A stretch of DNA of 64,000 nucleotides from Vreelandella stevensii S18214 (GTDB lineage: Bacteria > Pseudomonadota > Gammaproteobacteria > Pseudomonadales > Halomonadaceae), in the NCBI RefSeq assembly GCF_000275725.1, contig NZ_AJTS01000036.1:124001-188000 (forward strand). Reading direction: 5' to 3'. Made by a program: the position numbers and the translations under genes. Shown piece by piece: positions 24,232 through 32,182 of this stretch; positions within the stretch are counted from its first letter, which is position 1, and each line of letters begins with the position of its first letter. The notes under the pieces are model-generated. The model ran no database searches, was not told the DNA's origin, and worked only from the letters and a program-made list of their open reading frames with translations.

Positions 24232-24857
24232 AGCAGGGCCTCCTGCGTGCCCGTCTCCTCGTCGGCATCGATGGGCAGGTTCTCTTCGTCGCGGATGAAG
24301 CGCACCACGTCCACCAGGTAGTCCATCTTGCCGGTCACCACGAACACCTGGCGTTCACTGTGGGGCTGCATCAGGTAGCCGTGCTCTTTCAGCCGTTTGA
24401 AGATCTGCTTCACCTGGGCATCCAGCTGGTCGCTCTGGGAGCCAAAGAAGCTGTCTGTGGCCAGCCGCTCCAGGCGCTCGCGCAGGCTCTGGTTGTCTTC
24501 GCACTTGGCGCTGAACTCGGCGGGTTTGAGCACATCGCCAGGGGCGGCCAGGGCGTCGCGGCCCAGCGCTTCCTGCACCAGTTGCAGCCACTCCAGCATG
24601 GGCAGCAGGCTGTTGAGGGTGTCGGCGAGCTGGCGGGAGAGCTGCTCCCGTGCGGTGTCGTTGAGCTGCCGCCAGGCCAGGAAGTAGACGCTGGCATCCT
24701 CGTTGCTGGCCAGCCGCCGATTGAGCGGGCGCAGGTAGGCGTCGATGGCCTCGCGGGTCTCTTCGTTGGCCAGGTGGCGGTAGGCGTTGTCGTCGCTGAC
24801 GGCGCAGATGAAGTCGCCTGCCAGCAGGCGTTCGAGCAGGGGGCCGTGTTCGATCAT
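24228..24857 (-). CDS. jetB: Wadjet/Mks KITE-like subunit (JetB/MksE-like, DUF4194-type)
   Basis: 209 residues. The pattern of an N-terminal helical stretch (NEETREAIDAYLRPLNRRL), a central ESLRERL-like segment and a C-terminal winged helix (QIFKRLKEHGYLMQ, VFVVTGKMDYLVDVVRFI) fits the MksE/JetB group, small dimeric winged-helix proteins that bind the kleisin. It ends with an acidic tail (PIDADEETGTQE). It lies between the SMC and kleisin genes with 4-bp overlaps on both sides, as expected for subunits produced in fixed ratios. Confidence 0.76.
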   Translation of the reverse strand: MIEHGPLLERLLAGDFICAVSDDNAYRHLANEETREAIDAYLRPLNRRLASNEDASVYFLAWRQLNDTAREQLSRQLADTLNSLLPMLEWLQLVQEALGRDALAAPGDVLKPAEFSAKCEDNQSLRERLERLATDSFFGSQSDQLDAQVKQIFKRLKEHGYLMQPHSERQVFVVTGKMDYLVDVVRFIRDEENLPIDADEETGTQEALL

Positions 24858-27800
24858 GCGCTCACCTCCTGTTGGCGCTGCTTGATTTTCTGCGCCAGCG
24901 CGCTGAGACGCGGCTCGATACGCTTGAGCTGGCGCTGTTGCTGGGCGTCCCGTTCGATGAGGTAGCGGTTGGCGAACAGCAGCAGCACGTCGGATTCCGG
25001 GTTAGGGAAGGCCCCGACGATATGGATGCGGTTGCTGTCGCAGGCATCGAACAGTTTTTCGACGTTGTGGTAGGCCAGGGTGCCGATCTCATCGATGGGC
25101 CAGTGGATGGCGATGTGCGCATCGCCCCGCAGCAGGCGGGTAAACGCCAGCAGGAACTTGCACAGAATCAGATACGCCATGCCGTGGCTGGAGGACTCCA
25201 GCAGCTGACGGTCGTTCTTGATCACCAGGTCCGTGCCGCCTTCGTTCAGGTGCAGCTCCAGGCGCAGCAGGCTTTCGAAGCTGTACTGCTGGTCGCTGCG
25301 CAGCAAATCGACCACGTCGGCCAGGGCGTTGAGGTAGTCGTCGCTGGGCAGCGTCTGGCCGGACTCCCGCCACGCCTTGTAGCGCTGGGCGAACAGTTTG
25401 AGCGGCTCCCAGAAGCCCAGCTCGTCGATGGTGGATTGAATGCGCACTTCCGCCTTGGTGATGCCTTCCAGGCGCAGGTCGTCGGCGACCTCTTCCGAAA
25501 GCCGACGGCTCTGGGCGCTGATGCGCCGGTTCAGGTCGCGAAAGACGATGAAGAACTTGTCCAGGTCGTCGCTGAGGTTGCGGCCTTCCTGAATCAGCTG
25601 CTGCTGTTGGTCTTCCAGCAGTTTGAGCATGCCGCGCAGCAGCGGCAGCAGTAGCCGGGGGCTGTCGCTGGGCAGCTTGTCGCGCTCGCTTTGCAGGGCA
25701 TCGGCAAAGCCGCTGCTGGCGTCCTTGATCAGTTGGCTCTCGACGTCCAGGCAGCCTCGGCGCAGTTGCTCCAGCTGCTGGTGGCGGCTGGCCAGGGCCT
25801 GGCGGGTGCGTTCGATGCGTTCGTCCACATCGCCCAGGCTGGCTTCCAGCGGCGCGCCTTCGGCCACCAGCTCCAGGCTTTCCAGCTGGTTGAGCAGCGG
25901 CGTCAGGGCTTCCAGGGTGCCACGGGCGCTGTCGCGCTGGGCCTTCAGGCCGTTCACTGCCTGCTGATGGGCCTCTCTGGCGGCGTGGAAGGCGTTTTTC
26001 AGATGCGCTTTGTCGCGCTTGAGCTGTTGGTCGCGCTGGGTCAGCTCGGCCTCTTCCGCCACCAGTTGGGGTTTGTGCTGGCCCCACTCGATGCGCATGA
26101 AGCGCTGGTACTCGGCCAGCTCCTCCTGGCGGGCAGCGGTTTTGCGAATGCGCTCGTTCTGGGCTTCCAGGCGGGCTCGGGTGGCCTTGAGCTGGGCGGG
26201 GTCGACGCCCTGTTCGGCCAGCTCCTGGCTGAAGGCCTCTTCCAGCTCGGCGCGCTGGCGCTGGTGTTCGGCGTTGGCATCGCTGAGCTGCTGTTTGTAG
26301 GTGCGTAGCTGGGCATCGAGGCTATCGAGCTGGCTCTGGGCGTCGGCCTTGAGCTCCAGCAGTTGGCCTTGATGGGTTTCGGCCAGCTCGGCCAGGGCGT
26401 CGCGCTTCTCGTCGCGCAGCTCGGTTTGGGCCTGCTCCTGGCGGGCCAGGGCGGCTTCGATGTGGGCACGGCGGGCTTTCTGGCTTTCCGCGTGGCGGGC
26501 CTGCTGTTGGCGGCGCGCTTCCAGGGCGTACTCCACCTCCTGCTCGGCGCGCTGGTGGGCCAGGCGGGCGGTGTCCTGGGCGTCATCGGCCTGCTGTACC
26601 CGCTCGTTGTGCTGCTTGAGGGCCTTTTCAGCGGCGGTGCAGGCGGTGTGGGCTCGGGCCTTGGCGCTCTCGGCTCCCTCGATGGCGGCCAGCAGGCTGG
26701 CTTCGTCCTGAGCGTAGTCGGGCAGCGCGATGGCGGAAAGGTCCAACGCCAGGCCGAACAGGTCGTCGCTGGCGTGGTCGGCCAGTTGGGGGGCGAGGTC
26801 GCGGCGCTCCAGCAGTTCCGGGGCGATCACCTTGCCGAGCTGCTGTTCCCAGCCGGGGCGGTGGTAGCGCAGGAAGTGGCGCAGGCTGCCCTGCTCGGGG
26901 GTCTGCTGCTGATAAAGCGTGTAGCAGTGCTGCTCGGCACGCTCCCGCTGCTGACGGCACTGCACGAGATGCTGTTCGGCGGTGTCGCGCTCGCGCTTGT
27001 GGGCTTCCAGCTCGCGGCGCAGCGCTTCCAGGGTGGCCCCGGCCGCGCTGCGGGCCTGCTGGGCATCGTCCAGCCGCGCCTGGGCCAGCTCGGCCTCCTG
27101 GGCCTCTTCGCGGGTTTGGCTGGGCATGGCCAGCTGGGCCTTCAGCTCGGCCAGCTGCTCGACGCCTAGCTCCAGCTGGGCCTGATACTCGCTCTCCAGC
27201 CGCTGGCGGGCCTGCTGGTAGCGCTCGTTATGCTGCTGTTCGGTTTGCCACTGCTGCTCGCGACGCTCGGCTTTCTCCTCCACCAGCGCGTCGATCAGTT
27301 CCTGGTGCTCTTGAGTCTGGCGGGCGAGGTTTTCGGAGAGTTCGCGCAGTCGCCCATCCAGGCGTGCCTGGCTTTCCTTTACTGCGTCCTGCATCACTTG
27401 CAGGTGTTGCTGCAGCTGGTCGCGCTGTTCGCGCCACTGGGGCAGCGCGTTGATGTCCCGCTCCAGGCCGGGCATGTCGGCATCGGCGTACTGCTCGAAG
27501 CGGGTTTGCAGGTCGTTGAGGCGGTGCTGGGCGTGCTGCAGCTGGCTTGCCACTTCGCTGTGCTGGTCGTTGAGCGCATCCCGCCGTTCGCCGTAGGCCT
27601 GCTCTTCGGCCTGAAACTCCCGCTGGTGGCGGTTGAGTTCGCCTTCCAGGTCGGCGACCTGCCGCTGGGCCTGTTCGCGGTCGGCGGCCAAATGGGGTTT
27701 GAGTTGCCACAGAGTAGTGTCGAGCTCGGCCAGTTCCCGGTCGATGCCGGAGAGTTTGGCCAACGCGGCCTGCAGTGGCTCCAGGCGCATGGATTGGCGC

Positions 27801-28513
27801 ATCTGGTGAATCCACTCACGGGCCTTGGCACTGCGAATACGAGTAACCGGTAGCTCGACGCCGTCCTCTTCGAAAATCGCCGCCAGCATGGTCTTGAGGG
27901 TGTCCATCTTGCCCTCTTTGGCGTGCACCGCCGAGACCAGCTTTTCGATATGGCGAATGCGCCGCTCGGGGTTGACCAGGCTGAACTGGGCGGCGATCTG
28001 GCGCAGCTTCAGGCCATCGCGGCTGTTGCCGTGGAGCTGGGTAAAGTCGTTCTGGATCACCGAGCGGAACTCGGAGGTGGCCCCCAGCTTGGGCGACACC
28101 GGCGTGCCGCTGCGGCGCAGCCCGCTGGCCCACTGGGTGTAGTCCAGCGCCAGCGGGCCCTGCTCGGTCTCGACCAGGTAGTCTTCCGGGCGGTAAGGCG
28201 CACCGACGAAGCGATACTCCACGCCGCCTTCCTGCTTACGGGTCAGCACCGCTTGGCACACGTTGCCCGCTTCGCGGCGGTATTCGTATACCAGGTAGCT
28301 GTTGCGATGGGGCAAATAGAACGCATCGAATTTCATGCGGGTTTTCGGCACCACCTTGTTGGGCAGCTCGCCGTAAAACACCGGCACCAGCCGCTGGAGC
28401 GTGGTTTTACCCGACGCGTTGGTGCCGCAAATATTGGTGTGGCCGTCCACACTGAGCTCGACCACGCCGTTCAGGTGGCCGTGAATCATCACGATGCGTA
28501 GCAGATGCGCCAT
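24854..28513 (-). CDS. jetC: Wadjet/Mks SMC-like ATPase (JetC/MksB-like)
   Basis: 1219 residues. The N-terminal ATPase lobe has Walker A GTNASGKTT at 30-38. Very long coiled coils follow (about 280-620 and 690-960, rich in Gln, Glu, Ala and Arg), with an intervening globular segment near 560-640 that would be the hinge. The C-terminal lobe carries a signature-like SSSHGMAYLILCKFLLAF and Walker B IHWPIDEIG with the catalytic Glu at about 1142. This is the loop-extruding motor of a Wadjet/MksBEFG complex that recognises small circular DNA. It is the first gene of the operon; AAGGAC lies about 6 nt ahead of the ATG. Having the SMC gene first differs from the common JetABCD order. Codon use is GC-rich like the host, unlike the neighbouring AT-rich pair. 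Confidence 0.85.
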   Translation of the reverse strand: MAHLLRIVMIHGHLNGVVELSVDGHTNICGTNASGKTTLQRLVPVFYGELPNKVVPKTRMKFDAFYLPHRNSYLVYEYRREAGNVCQAVLTRKQEGGVEYRFVGAPYRPEDYLVETEQGPLALDYTQWASGLRRSGTPVSPKLGATSEFRSVIQNDFTQLHGNSRDGLKLRQIAAQFSLVNPERRIRHIEKLVSAVHAKEGKMDTLKTMLAAIFEEDGVELPVTRIRSAKAREWIHQMRQSMRLEPLQAALAKLSGIDRELAELDTTLWQLKPHLAADREQAQRQVADLEGELNRHQREFQAEEQAYGERRDALNDQHSEVASQLQHAQHRLNDLQTRFEQYADADMPGLERDINALPQWREQRDQLQQHLQVMQDAVKESQARLDGRLRELSENLARQTQEHQELIDALVEEKAERREQQWQTEQQHNERYQQARQRLESEYQAQLELGVEQLAELKAQLAMPSQTREEAQEAELAQARLDDAQQARSAAGATLEALRRELEAHKRERDTAEQHLVQCRQQRERAEQHCYTLYQQQTPEQGSLRHFLRYHRPGWEQQLGKVIAPELLERRDLAPQLADHASDDLFGLALDLSAIALPDYAQDEASLLAAIEGAESAKARAHTACTAAEKALKQHNERVQQADDAQDTARLAHQRAEQEVEYALEARRQQQARHAESQKARRAHIEAALARQEQAQTELRDEKRDALAELAETHQGQLLELKADAQSQLDSLDAQLRTYKQQLSDANAEHQRQRAELEEAFSQELAEQGVDPAQLKATRARLEAQNERIRKTAARQEELAEYQRFMRIEWGQHKPQLVAEEAELTQRDQQLKRDKAHLKNAFHAAREAHQQAVNGLKAQRDSARGTLEALTPLLNQLESLELVAEGAPLEASLGDVDERIERTRQALASRHQQLEQLRRGCLDVESQLIKDASSGFADALQSERDKLPSDSPRLLLPLLRGMLKLLEDQQQQLIQEGRNLSDDLDKFFIVFRDLNRRISAQSRRLSEEVADDLRLEGITKAEVRIQSTIDELGFWEPLKLFAQRYKAWRESGQTLPSDDYLNALADVVDLLRSDQQYSFESLLRLELHLNEGGTDLVIKNDRQLLESSSHGMAYLILCKFLLAFTRLLRGDAHIAIHWPIDEIGTLAYHNVEKLFDACDSNRIHIVGAFPNPESDVLLLFANRYLIERDAQQQRQLKRIEPRLSALAQKIKQRQQEVSA

Positions 28514-28616
28514 GCCGTGTCCTTGATCGTTTAACGTCCGAAAACGCTATCTTGCCAGACACCTCCAGCGCTTGTCTTACTCTTCTCGGTGAAGCGGGTG
28601 GAATGTGGCAGTACGA

Positions 28617-29639
28617 TCAGCGGCGCATCATCAATCCTTCAAAAAAGCTCACCGCGTTGGCTTCCAGCCCTTCCAGGTAGTAGCCGCCTTCCTGTACCAC
28701 CAGGGTGGGCACGTCAAGGCTCGCGATGGTGCGTCCCAACTCGCCAAAACCTGGTGTCGATACCGCTACTTTGGCCTGAGGGTCGCGCTCATGAATATCG
28801 AACCCCAGCGCCAGCACCAGCGCATCGGGCTCGAACAGGCGAATGGCCTGGCAGGCTTGGGCCAGGCGGTCGAAAAACACCGCTTCTGCCGAGCCGTGGG
28901 GCATGGGCAGGTTGAGGTTGTAGCCCAGCCCGGCCCCTTCCCCGCGCTCCTCTTCGAAGCCGGAAACCGCCGGGTAGAAGTTGGTGGTATCGCCATGGAT
29001 GGAGATATAGAGCACATCGTCGCGCTGGTAGAAGATCTCCTGTATGCCCTGACCGTGGTGCATATCCGGGTCGAGCACGACGATGCGCGGAAACCGCGCG
29101 GTGAGGTGCTGGGCAGCAATGGCGGCATTGTTGAGAAAGCAGAAACCACCGGCGGAGTCGATACCCGCATGGTGGCCCGGCGGGCGTGACAGCGCATACG
29201 CGAAGCGCTCCCCAGCCAATAACGCCTCCGCCCCGGACACGGCACTTTGCGCCGACCAGTACGCCGAGTGCCAGGTGTGCTGGCCCACGGGCGCGCTACC
29301 ATCGGCCAGGTAACGTGCCGCTTCGGCCAGGATACCGCGCAGGGCGTTGGGCGATCGCACGAAGATATTGGAGATCACTTCGTCCCCCCAGTCTTCGTCC
29401 AGCGCATGCCAGCGCCGATAAGCACTTTCCAGAAAACGCAAATAGGCCAGCGAGTGCACGGCCCGTAACGGCGCGACGCCGTGGTCGATGGGAGCCTGCA
29501 CATCAAACCCCAGCCGGTGCACGGCCGACAGCAGCGCCGTGGCGCGTTCGGGTACTTCCTGCGGGGCGCGCATCTTGCCCCGCGAGAAGTAGGTGCGCGG
29601 ATGGTGCAGGCGCTGTTCAGCGTGAAAGAAGGTCTTCAT
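28617..29639 (-). CDS. Histone deacetylase/acetylpolyamine amidohydrolase family enzyme (copy 1)
   Basis: 340 residues from the ATG at 29639, matching the family N terminus MKTFFHAEQRLHHP; GGAG lies about 10 nt upstream. The length and start fit acetylpolyamine amidohydrolases, which deacetylate acetylputrescine, acetylcadaverine or acetylspermidine in the cytosol. Catalytic features are intact: RPPGHHAG (tandem His), DPDMHHGQG (zinc Asp and His), LGFDIHERDP (second zinc Asp) and EGGYY (transition-state Tyr). It overlaps the 3' end of the upstream GntR gene by 23 bp, so the two are co-transcribed. Two more members of the family lie 11 kb away in the same gene cluster. Confidence 0.9.
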   Translation of the reverse strand: MKTFFHAEQRLHHPRTYFSRGKMRAPQEVPERATALLSAVHRLGFDVQAPIDHGVAPLRAVHSLAYLRFLESAYRRWHALDEDWGDEVISNIFVRSPNALRGILAEAARYLADGSAPVGQHTWHSAYWSAQSAVSGAEALLAGERFAYALSRPPGHHAGIDSAGGFCFLNNAAIAAQHLTARFPRIVVLDPDMHHGQGIQEIFYQRDDVLYISIHGDTTNFYPAVSGFEEERGEGAGLGYNLNLPMPHGSAEAVFFDRLAQACQAIRLFEPDALVLALGFDIHERDPQAKVAVSTPGFGELGRTIASLDVPTLVVQEGGYYLEGLEANAVSFFEGLMMRR

Positions 29640-30345
29640 TGGCCGGGGCTCCATTCTCGCTTTCGCTCTCACTCTCGCCCACCCCCTTCACCACGAAGTT
29701 TCTGGCCACCCCGATATGAAAATCGATGGCCTCGCGGCAGGCTTCCGGGCGGCCCGTGGCCAGGGCGTCGAGCAACTTGAAATGGCTGGTGGCGATGGTC
29801 TCGGGGGCTTCATGGGTTTTAGTGATCAGCGCAATACAGAGGCGTAATTCATGGGCCAGGTCATCGAAGGCCCGCAGCAGACGCTCGTTGCCTGCGTAGT
29901 GCAGCATCAGGCGGTGGAACGTCAGGTCTTCTTCGATGCGGCGCGTGCCGTCGTTTCCAGCGGCGGCCTCGCACAGCACGGCTACTTGCTGCTGCAAGGC
30001 CTGCTCGGCCTCGGGCGTGTAACGCTGGCACAGGCGCTGAATGGCGTGCCGCTCCATGCACAGCCGCAGGTCGAAGACATCCTCCAGTTCAACGGTATTC
30101 AACGCACGTACGAAGAAGCCCTTCCGCGGCTTCGAAATCAGCAAACCGCGGCTTTCCAGCAAGCGCGCCGCTTCACGGACCGGCGCACGGCTCACCCCCA
30201 GCGCGCGGGAAAGCTGCACTTCAGAAAGCCGTTCGCCGGGTAAAAAGTGTTGCTGAATAATTGCTTGGGTCAGGTAATCCGCCACCTGCTCGACCAGGTT
30301 GTGCTGCTGGATAACCGCCTGCGGCGCCGTTGGCAAAGGGGCCAT
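29617..30345 (-). CDS. GntR-family (FadR/FCD type) transcriptional regulator
   Basis: 242 residues from the ATG at 30345 (MAPLPTAPQ); ATGs at 30372 and 30399 are in frame but add an untypical leader. The N-terminal winged helix reads LTQAIIQQHFLPGERLSEVQLSRALGVSRAPVREAARLLESRGL, here shown in its two halves: the LPGERLSE turn and the VSRAPVREA recognition helix. The C-terminal helical FCD ligand domain includes metal-binding-type His and Asp residues (FHRLMLHYAGNERLLRAFDDL). FCD regulators respond to organic acids or amino acid intermediates. It is transcribed away from the ABC transporter gene and shares a 216-bp control region containing paired TGTCGAC sites, so it probably controls both directions. 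Confidence 0.88.
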   Translation of the reverse strand: MAPLPTAPQAVIQQHNLVEQVADYLTQAIIQQHFLPGERLSEVQLSRALGVSRAPVREAARLLESRGLLISKPRKGFFVRALNTVELEDVFDLRLCMERHAIQRLCQRYTPEAEQALQQQVAVLCEAAAGNDGTRRIEEDLTFHRLMLHYAGNERLLRAFDDLAHELRLCIALITKTHEAPETIATSHFKLLDALATGRPEACREAIDFHIGVARNFVVKGVGESESESENGAPANEDLLSR

Positions 30346-30400
30346 AAAGTCTACTCGTGGTCGCCATGACATGCCTTGAGTATGACAAAAAAACCACACT

Positions 30401-30428
30401 TGTCGACGGACGATTGACGACTGTCGAC
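30401..30428. promoter_or_regulatory. Paired TGTCGAC operator candidate for the GntR regulator
   Basis: TGTCGAC occurs at 30401-30407 and again at 30422-30428, exactly 21 bp apart, two helical turns. The second copy is the centre of the perfect palindrome CTGTCGACAG (30421-30430). The pair lies in the 216-bp gap between the divergent GntR and ABC binding-protein genes, where two regulator dimers on one face of the DNA could control both promoters. Assignment to this regulator is inference from position. Confidence 0.5.
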
Positions 30429-30561
30429 AGTTTTACCAGCCGCTGCTATGGTCAAAAAGGGCCGCCAACAAACACCACAACCTGGCCTGAACACGTCACG
30501 CCTCGCTCGACTAACGACGACGTAAAGCTTTTACGTACCAATAAACCGAGGAGCAGGAAAC

Positions 30562-32121
30562 ATGAAAACACCTTTGGCTTTGGCACTCTCTGCCGTCACG
30601 CTTGCGCTGGGTTCCACATCCGTGCTGGCCGCAGACCCGCAATCCGGTGGAACGGTCAACACCATCATTCAACCCGAGCCGCCGGGGCTGGTACTGGGCA
30701 TGATTCAGAACGCCCCCACGCGCACCGTGGCGGGCAATATCTATGAAGGCCTGCTGCGCTACACCACCGACTTGGAGCCCATGCCCCAGTTGGCCGAGTC
30801 CTGGGAGGTCAGCGACGATGGCCGGGTCTATACCTTCCATTTGCGCGATAACGTCAGCTGGCACGATGGAGAGCCCTTCACCGCCGACGACGTGGTGTTT
30901 TCTGCCGATGTTTTCCACCGTGAGTTGAACCCCAGCGCACGGGCCGTGTTACAGCATGTGGAAAGCATCGAGGCCAGCGACGACCACACGGTGGTATTTA
31001 CCCTGACCGAGCCCTTCGGCCCCTTCCTGATCTCGTTCGAGGCAGGCACCTTCACCATGGTACCCAGGCACTTGTACGAAGGCACCGACTTCCGCAATAA
31101 CGAGCACAATGACCACCCGATTGGCACGGGGCCGTTCAAGTTCGCCAACTGGGAGCGTGGCACGGTCATCGAGCTGGTCAGAAACGACGACTACTACGAA
31201 GAGGGCCTGCCTTACCTGGATGGGGTCAACTGGCACGTGATTCCCGATGGCGGCTCCCGGGCTGTGGCCTTCGAGAATGGCACCATCGATGTCCTGCCCA
31301 GCGGCACCGTGGAAAACTTCGATATTCCGCGCCTTTCGGCCATGGATAACGTCTGCATGACCGAGCAGGGCCATGAGTATTTCAGCCCCTTTGCCATGCT
31401 GTGGATGAACAACCGGGAAGGCCCCACCGCCGACAAGCGCTTCCGCCAGGCCGTGATGTACGCCATGGACCGCGAATTTGCCCGCGACGTGCTCTGGAAT
31501 GGGCTGGGCAATGTACCGCTGTCGGCATTTGGTTCGAATGCCAGCTTCCAGTATGACGGCCTGGAGCCCTACGACCACAACCCCGAGCGCGCTCGGGAGC
31601 TGCTGGCAGAGATGGAGTACGACGGCGAAGAGATCACCATTCTGCCGCTGCCTTACGGCGAGACCTGGACCCGCTGGGCAGAAGCCGTGCAGCAGAACCT
31701 GCGTGAAGTAGGCATCAACGTCCGCACCCAGGCCACCGACGTGGGCGGCTGGAACCAGCGCCTGGGTGACTGGGATTACGACCTGGCCTTTACCTATCTT
31801 TTCCAGTACGGCGACCCTGCGCTGGGCATTTCACGTACCTATCTATCTGACAACATCGCCAAGGGCTCCCCCTGGAATAACGTTCAGGGGTATGAGAACG
31901 AGCGGGTAGATGAGCTGTTCAATGCCGCCGCCACGGCGTTTCCTGATGAGGAGCGCGAAGCCCTCTACCGTGAAGTGCAGGAAATTCTGCATGAGGATGT
32001 TCCGGTTGGCTGGCTGATGGAGCTTGGCTTCCCCACCCTTTACCGCTGTGATGTTCAGGACCTGGTGACCTCCGGGGTCGGCGTGAACGATGGCTTCAAG
32101 GATGCCTGGCTGGACCGCTAG
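30562..32121 (+). CDS. ABC transporter substrate-binding protein, family 5 (dipeptide/oligopeptide type)
   Basis: 519 residues. A Sec signal peptide (MKTPLALALSAVTLALGSTS, cleavage near VLA-ADP at residue 23) exports it to the periplasm; there is no lipobox Cys. Family 5 landmarks include NTIIQPEPPGLV, YEGLLRYTTDLEPMPQLAESWEV and the DNVSWHDGEPFTADDV segment. Members bind peptides, nickel, glutathione, opines or acylated amino compounds. GAGGAGCAGGAA precedes the ATG. It is the first gene of a four-gene transporter operon and is separated from the permease gene by a strong hairpin. Nearby deacylase and aminotransferase genes suggest an acylated amine or amino acid ligand. Confidence 0.92.
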   Translation: MKTPLALALSAVTLALGSTSVLAADPQSGGTVNTIIQPEPPGLVLGMIQNAPTRTVAGNIYEGLLRYTTDLEPMPQLAESWEVSDDGRVYTFHLRDNVSWHDGEPFTADDVVFSADVFHRELNPSARAVLQHVESIEASDDHTVVFTLTEPFGPFLISFEAGTFTMVPRHLYEGTDFRNNEHNDHPIGTGPFKFANWERGTVIELVRNDDYYEEGLPYLDGVNWHVIPDGGSRAVAFENGTIDVLPSGTVENFDIPRLSAMDNVCMTEQGHEYFSPFAMLWMNNREGPTADKRFRQAVMYAMDREFARDVLWNGLGNVPLSAFGSNASFQYDGLEPYDHNPERARELLAEMEYDGEEITILPLPYGETWTRWAEAVQQNLREVGINVRTQATDVGGWNQRLGDWDYDLAFTYLFQYGDPALGISRTYLSDNIAKGSPWNNVQGYENERVDELFNAAATAFPDEEREALYREVQEILHEDVPVGWLMELGFPTLYRCDVQDLVTSGVGVNDGFKDAWLDR

Positions 32122-32129
32122 GTAGGTGC

Positions 32130-32157
32130 CACCCGGGCCGCCATGGCGACCCGGGTG
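32130..32157 (+). promoter_or_regulatory. Intercistronic hairpin between binding-protein and permease genes
   Basis: CACCCGGG (32130-32137) pairs with CCCGGGTG (32150-32157), and the 12-nt middle contains CGCC and GGCG arms that extend the stem after one mismatch. Only a TTT follows, so read-through is expected. Such structures behind binding-protein genes protect the upstream message and lower permease expression, which suits the usual excess of binding protein. The effect here is inferred. Confidence 0.55.
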
Positions 32158-32182
32158 TTTCAGCTATGTCAGGAATATGCTC

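Noticed and set aside
24872-27169. Several 200-270 residue plus-strand frames across the SMC gene
   Set aside because: They are Leu, Gln, Val-rich mirror translations of the coiled coil of the SMC-like ATPase and have no ribosome-binding sites.
22103-28513. Operon considered as a housekeeping MukBEF condensin
   Set aside because: A fourth, TOPRIM-nuclease gene is overlapped with the others, and subunit sizes and sequence fit MksBEFG/Wadjet rather than MukBEF.
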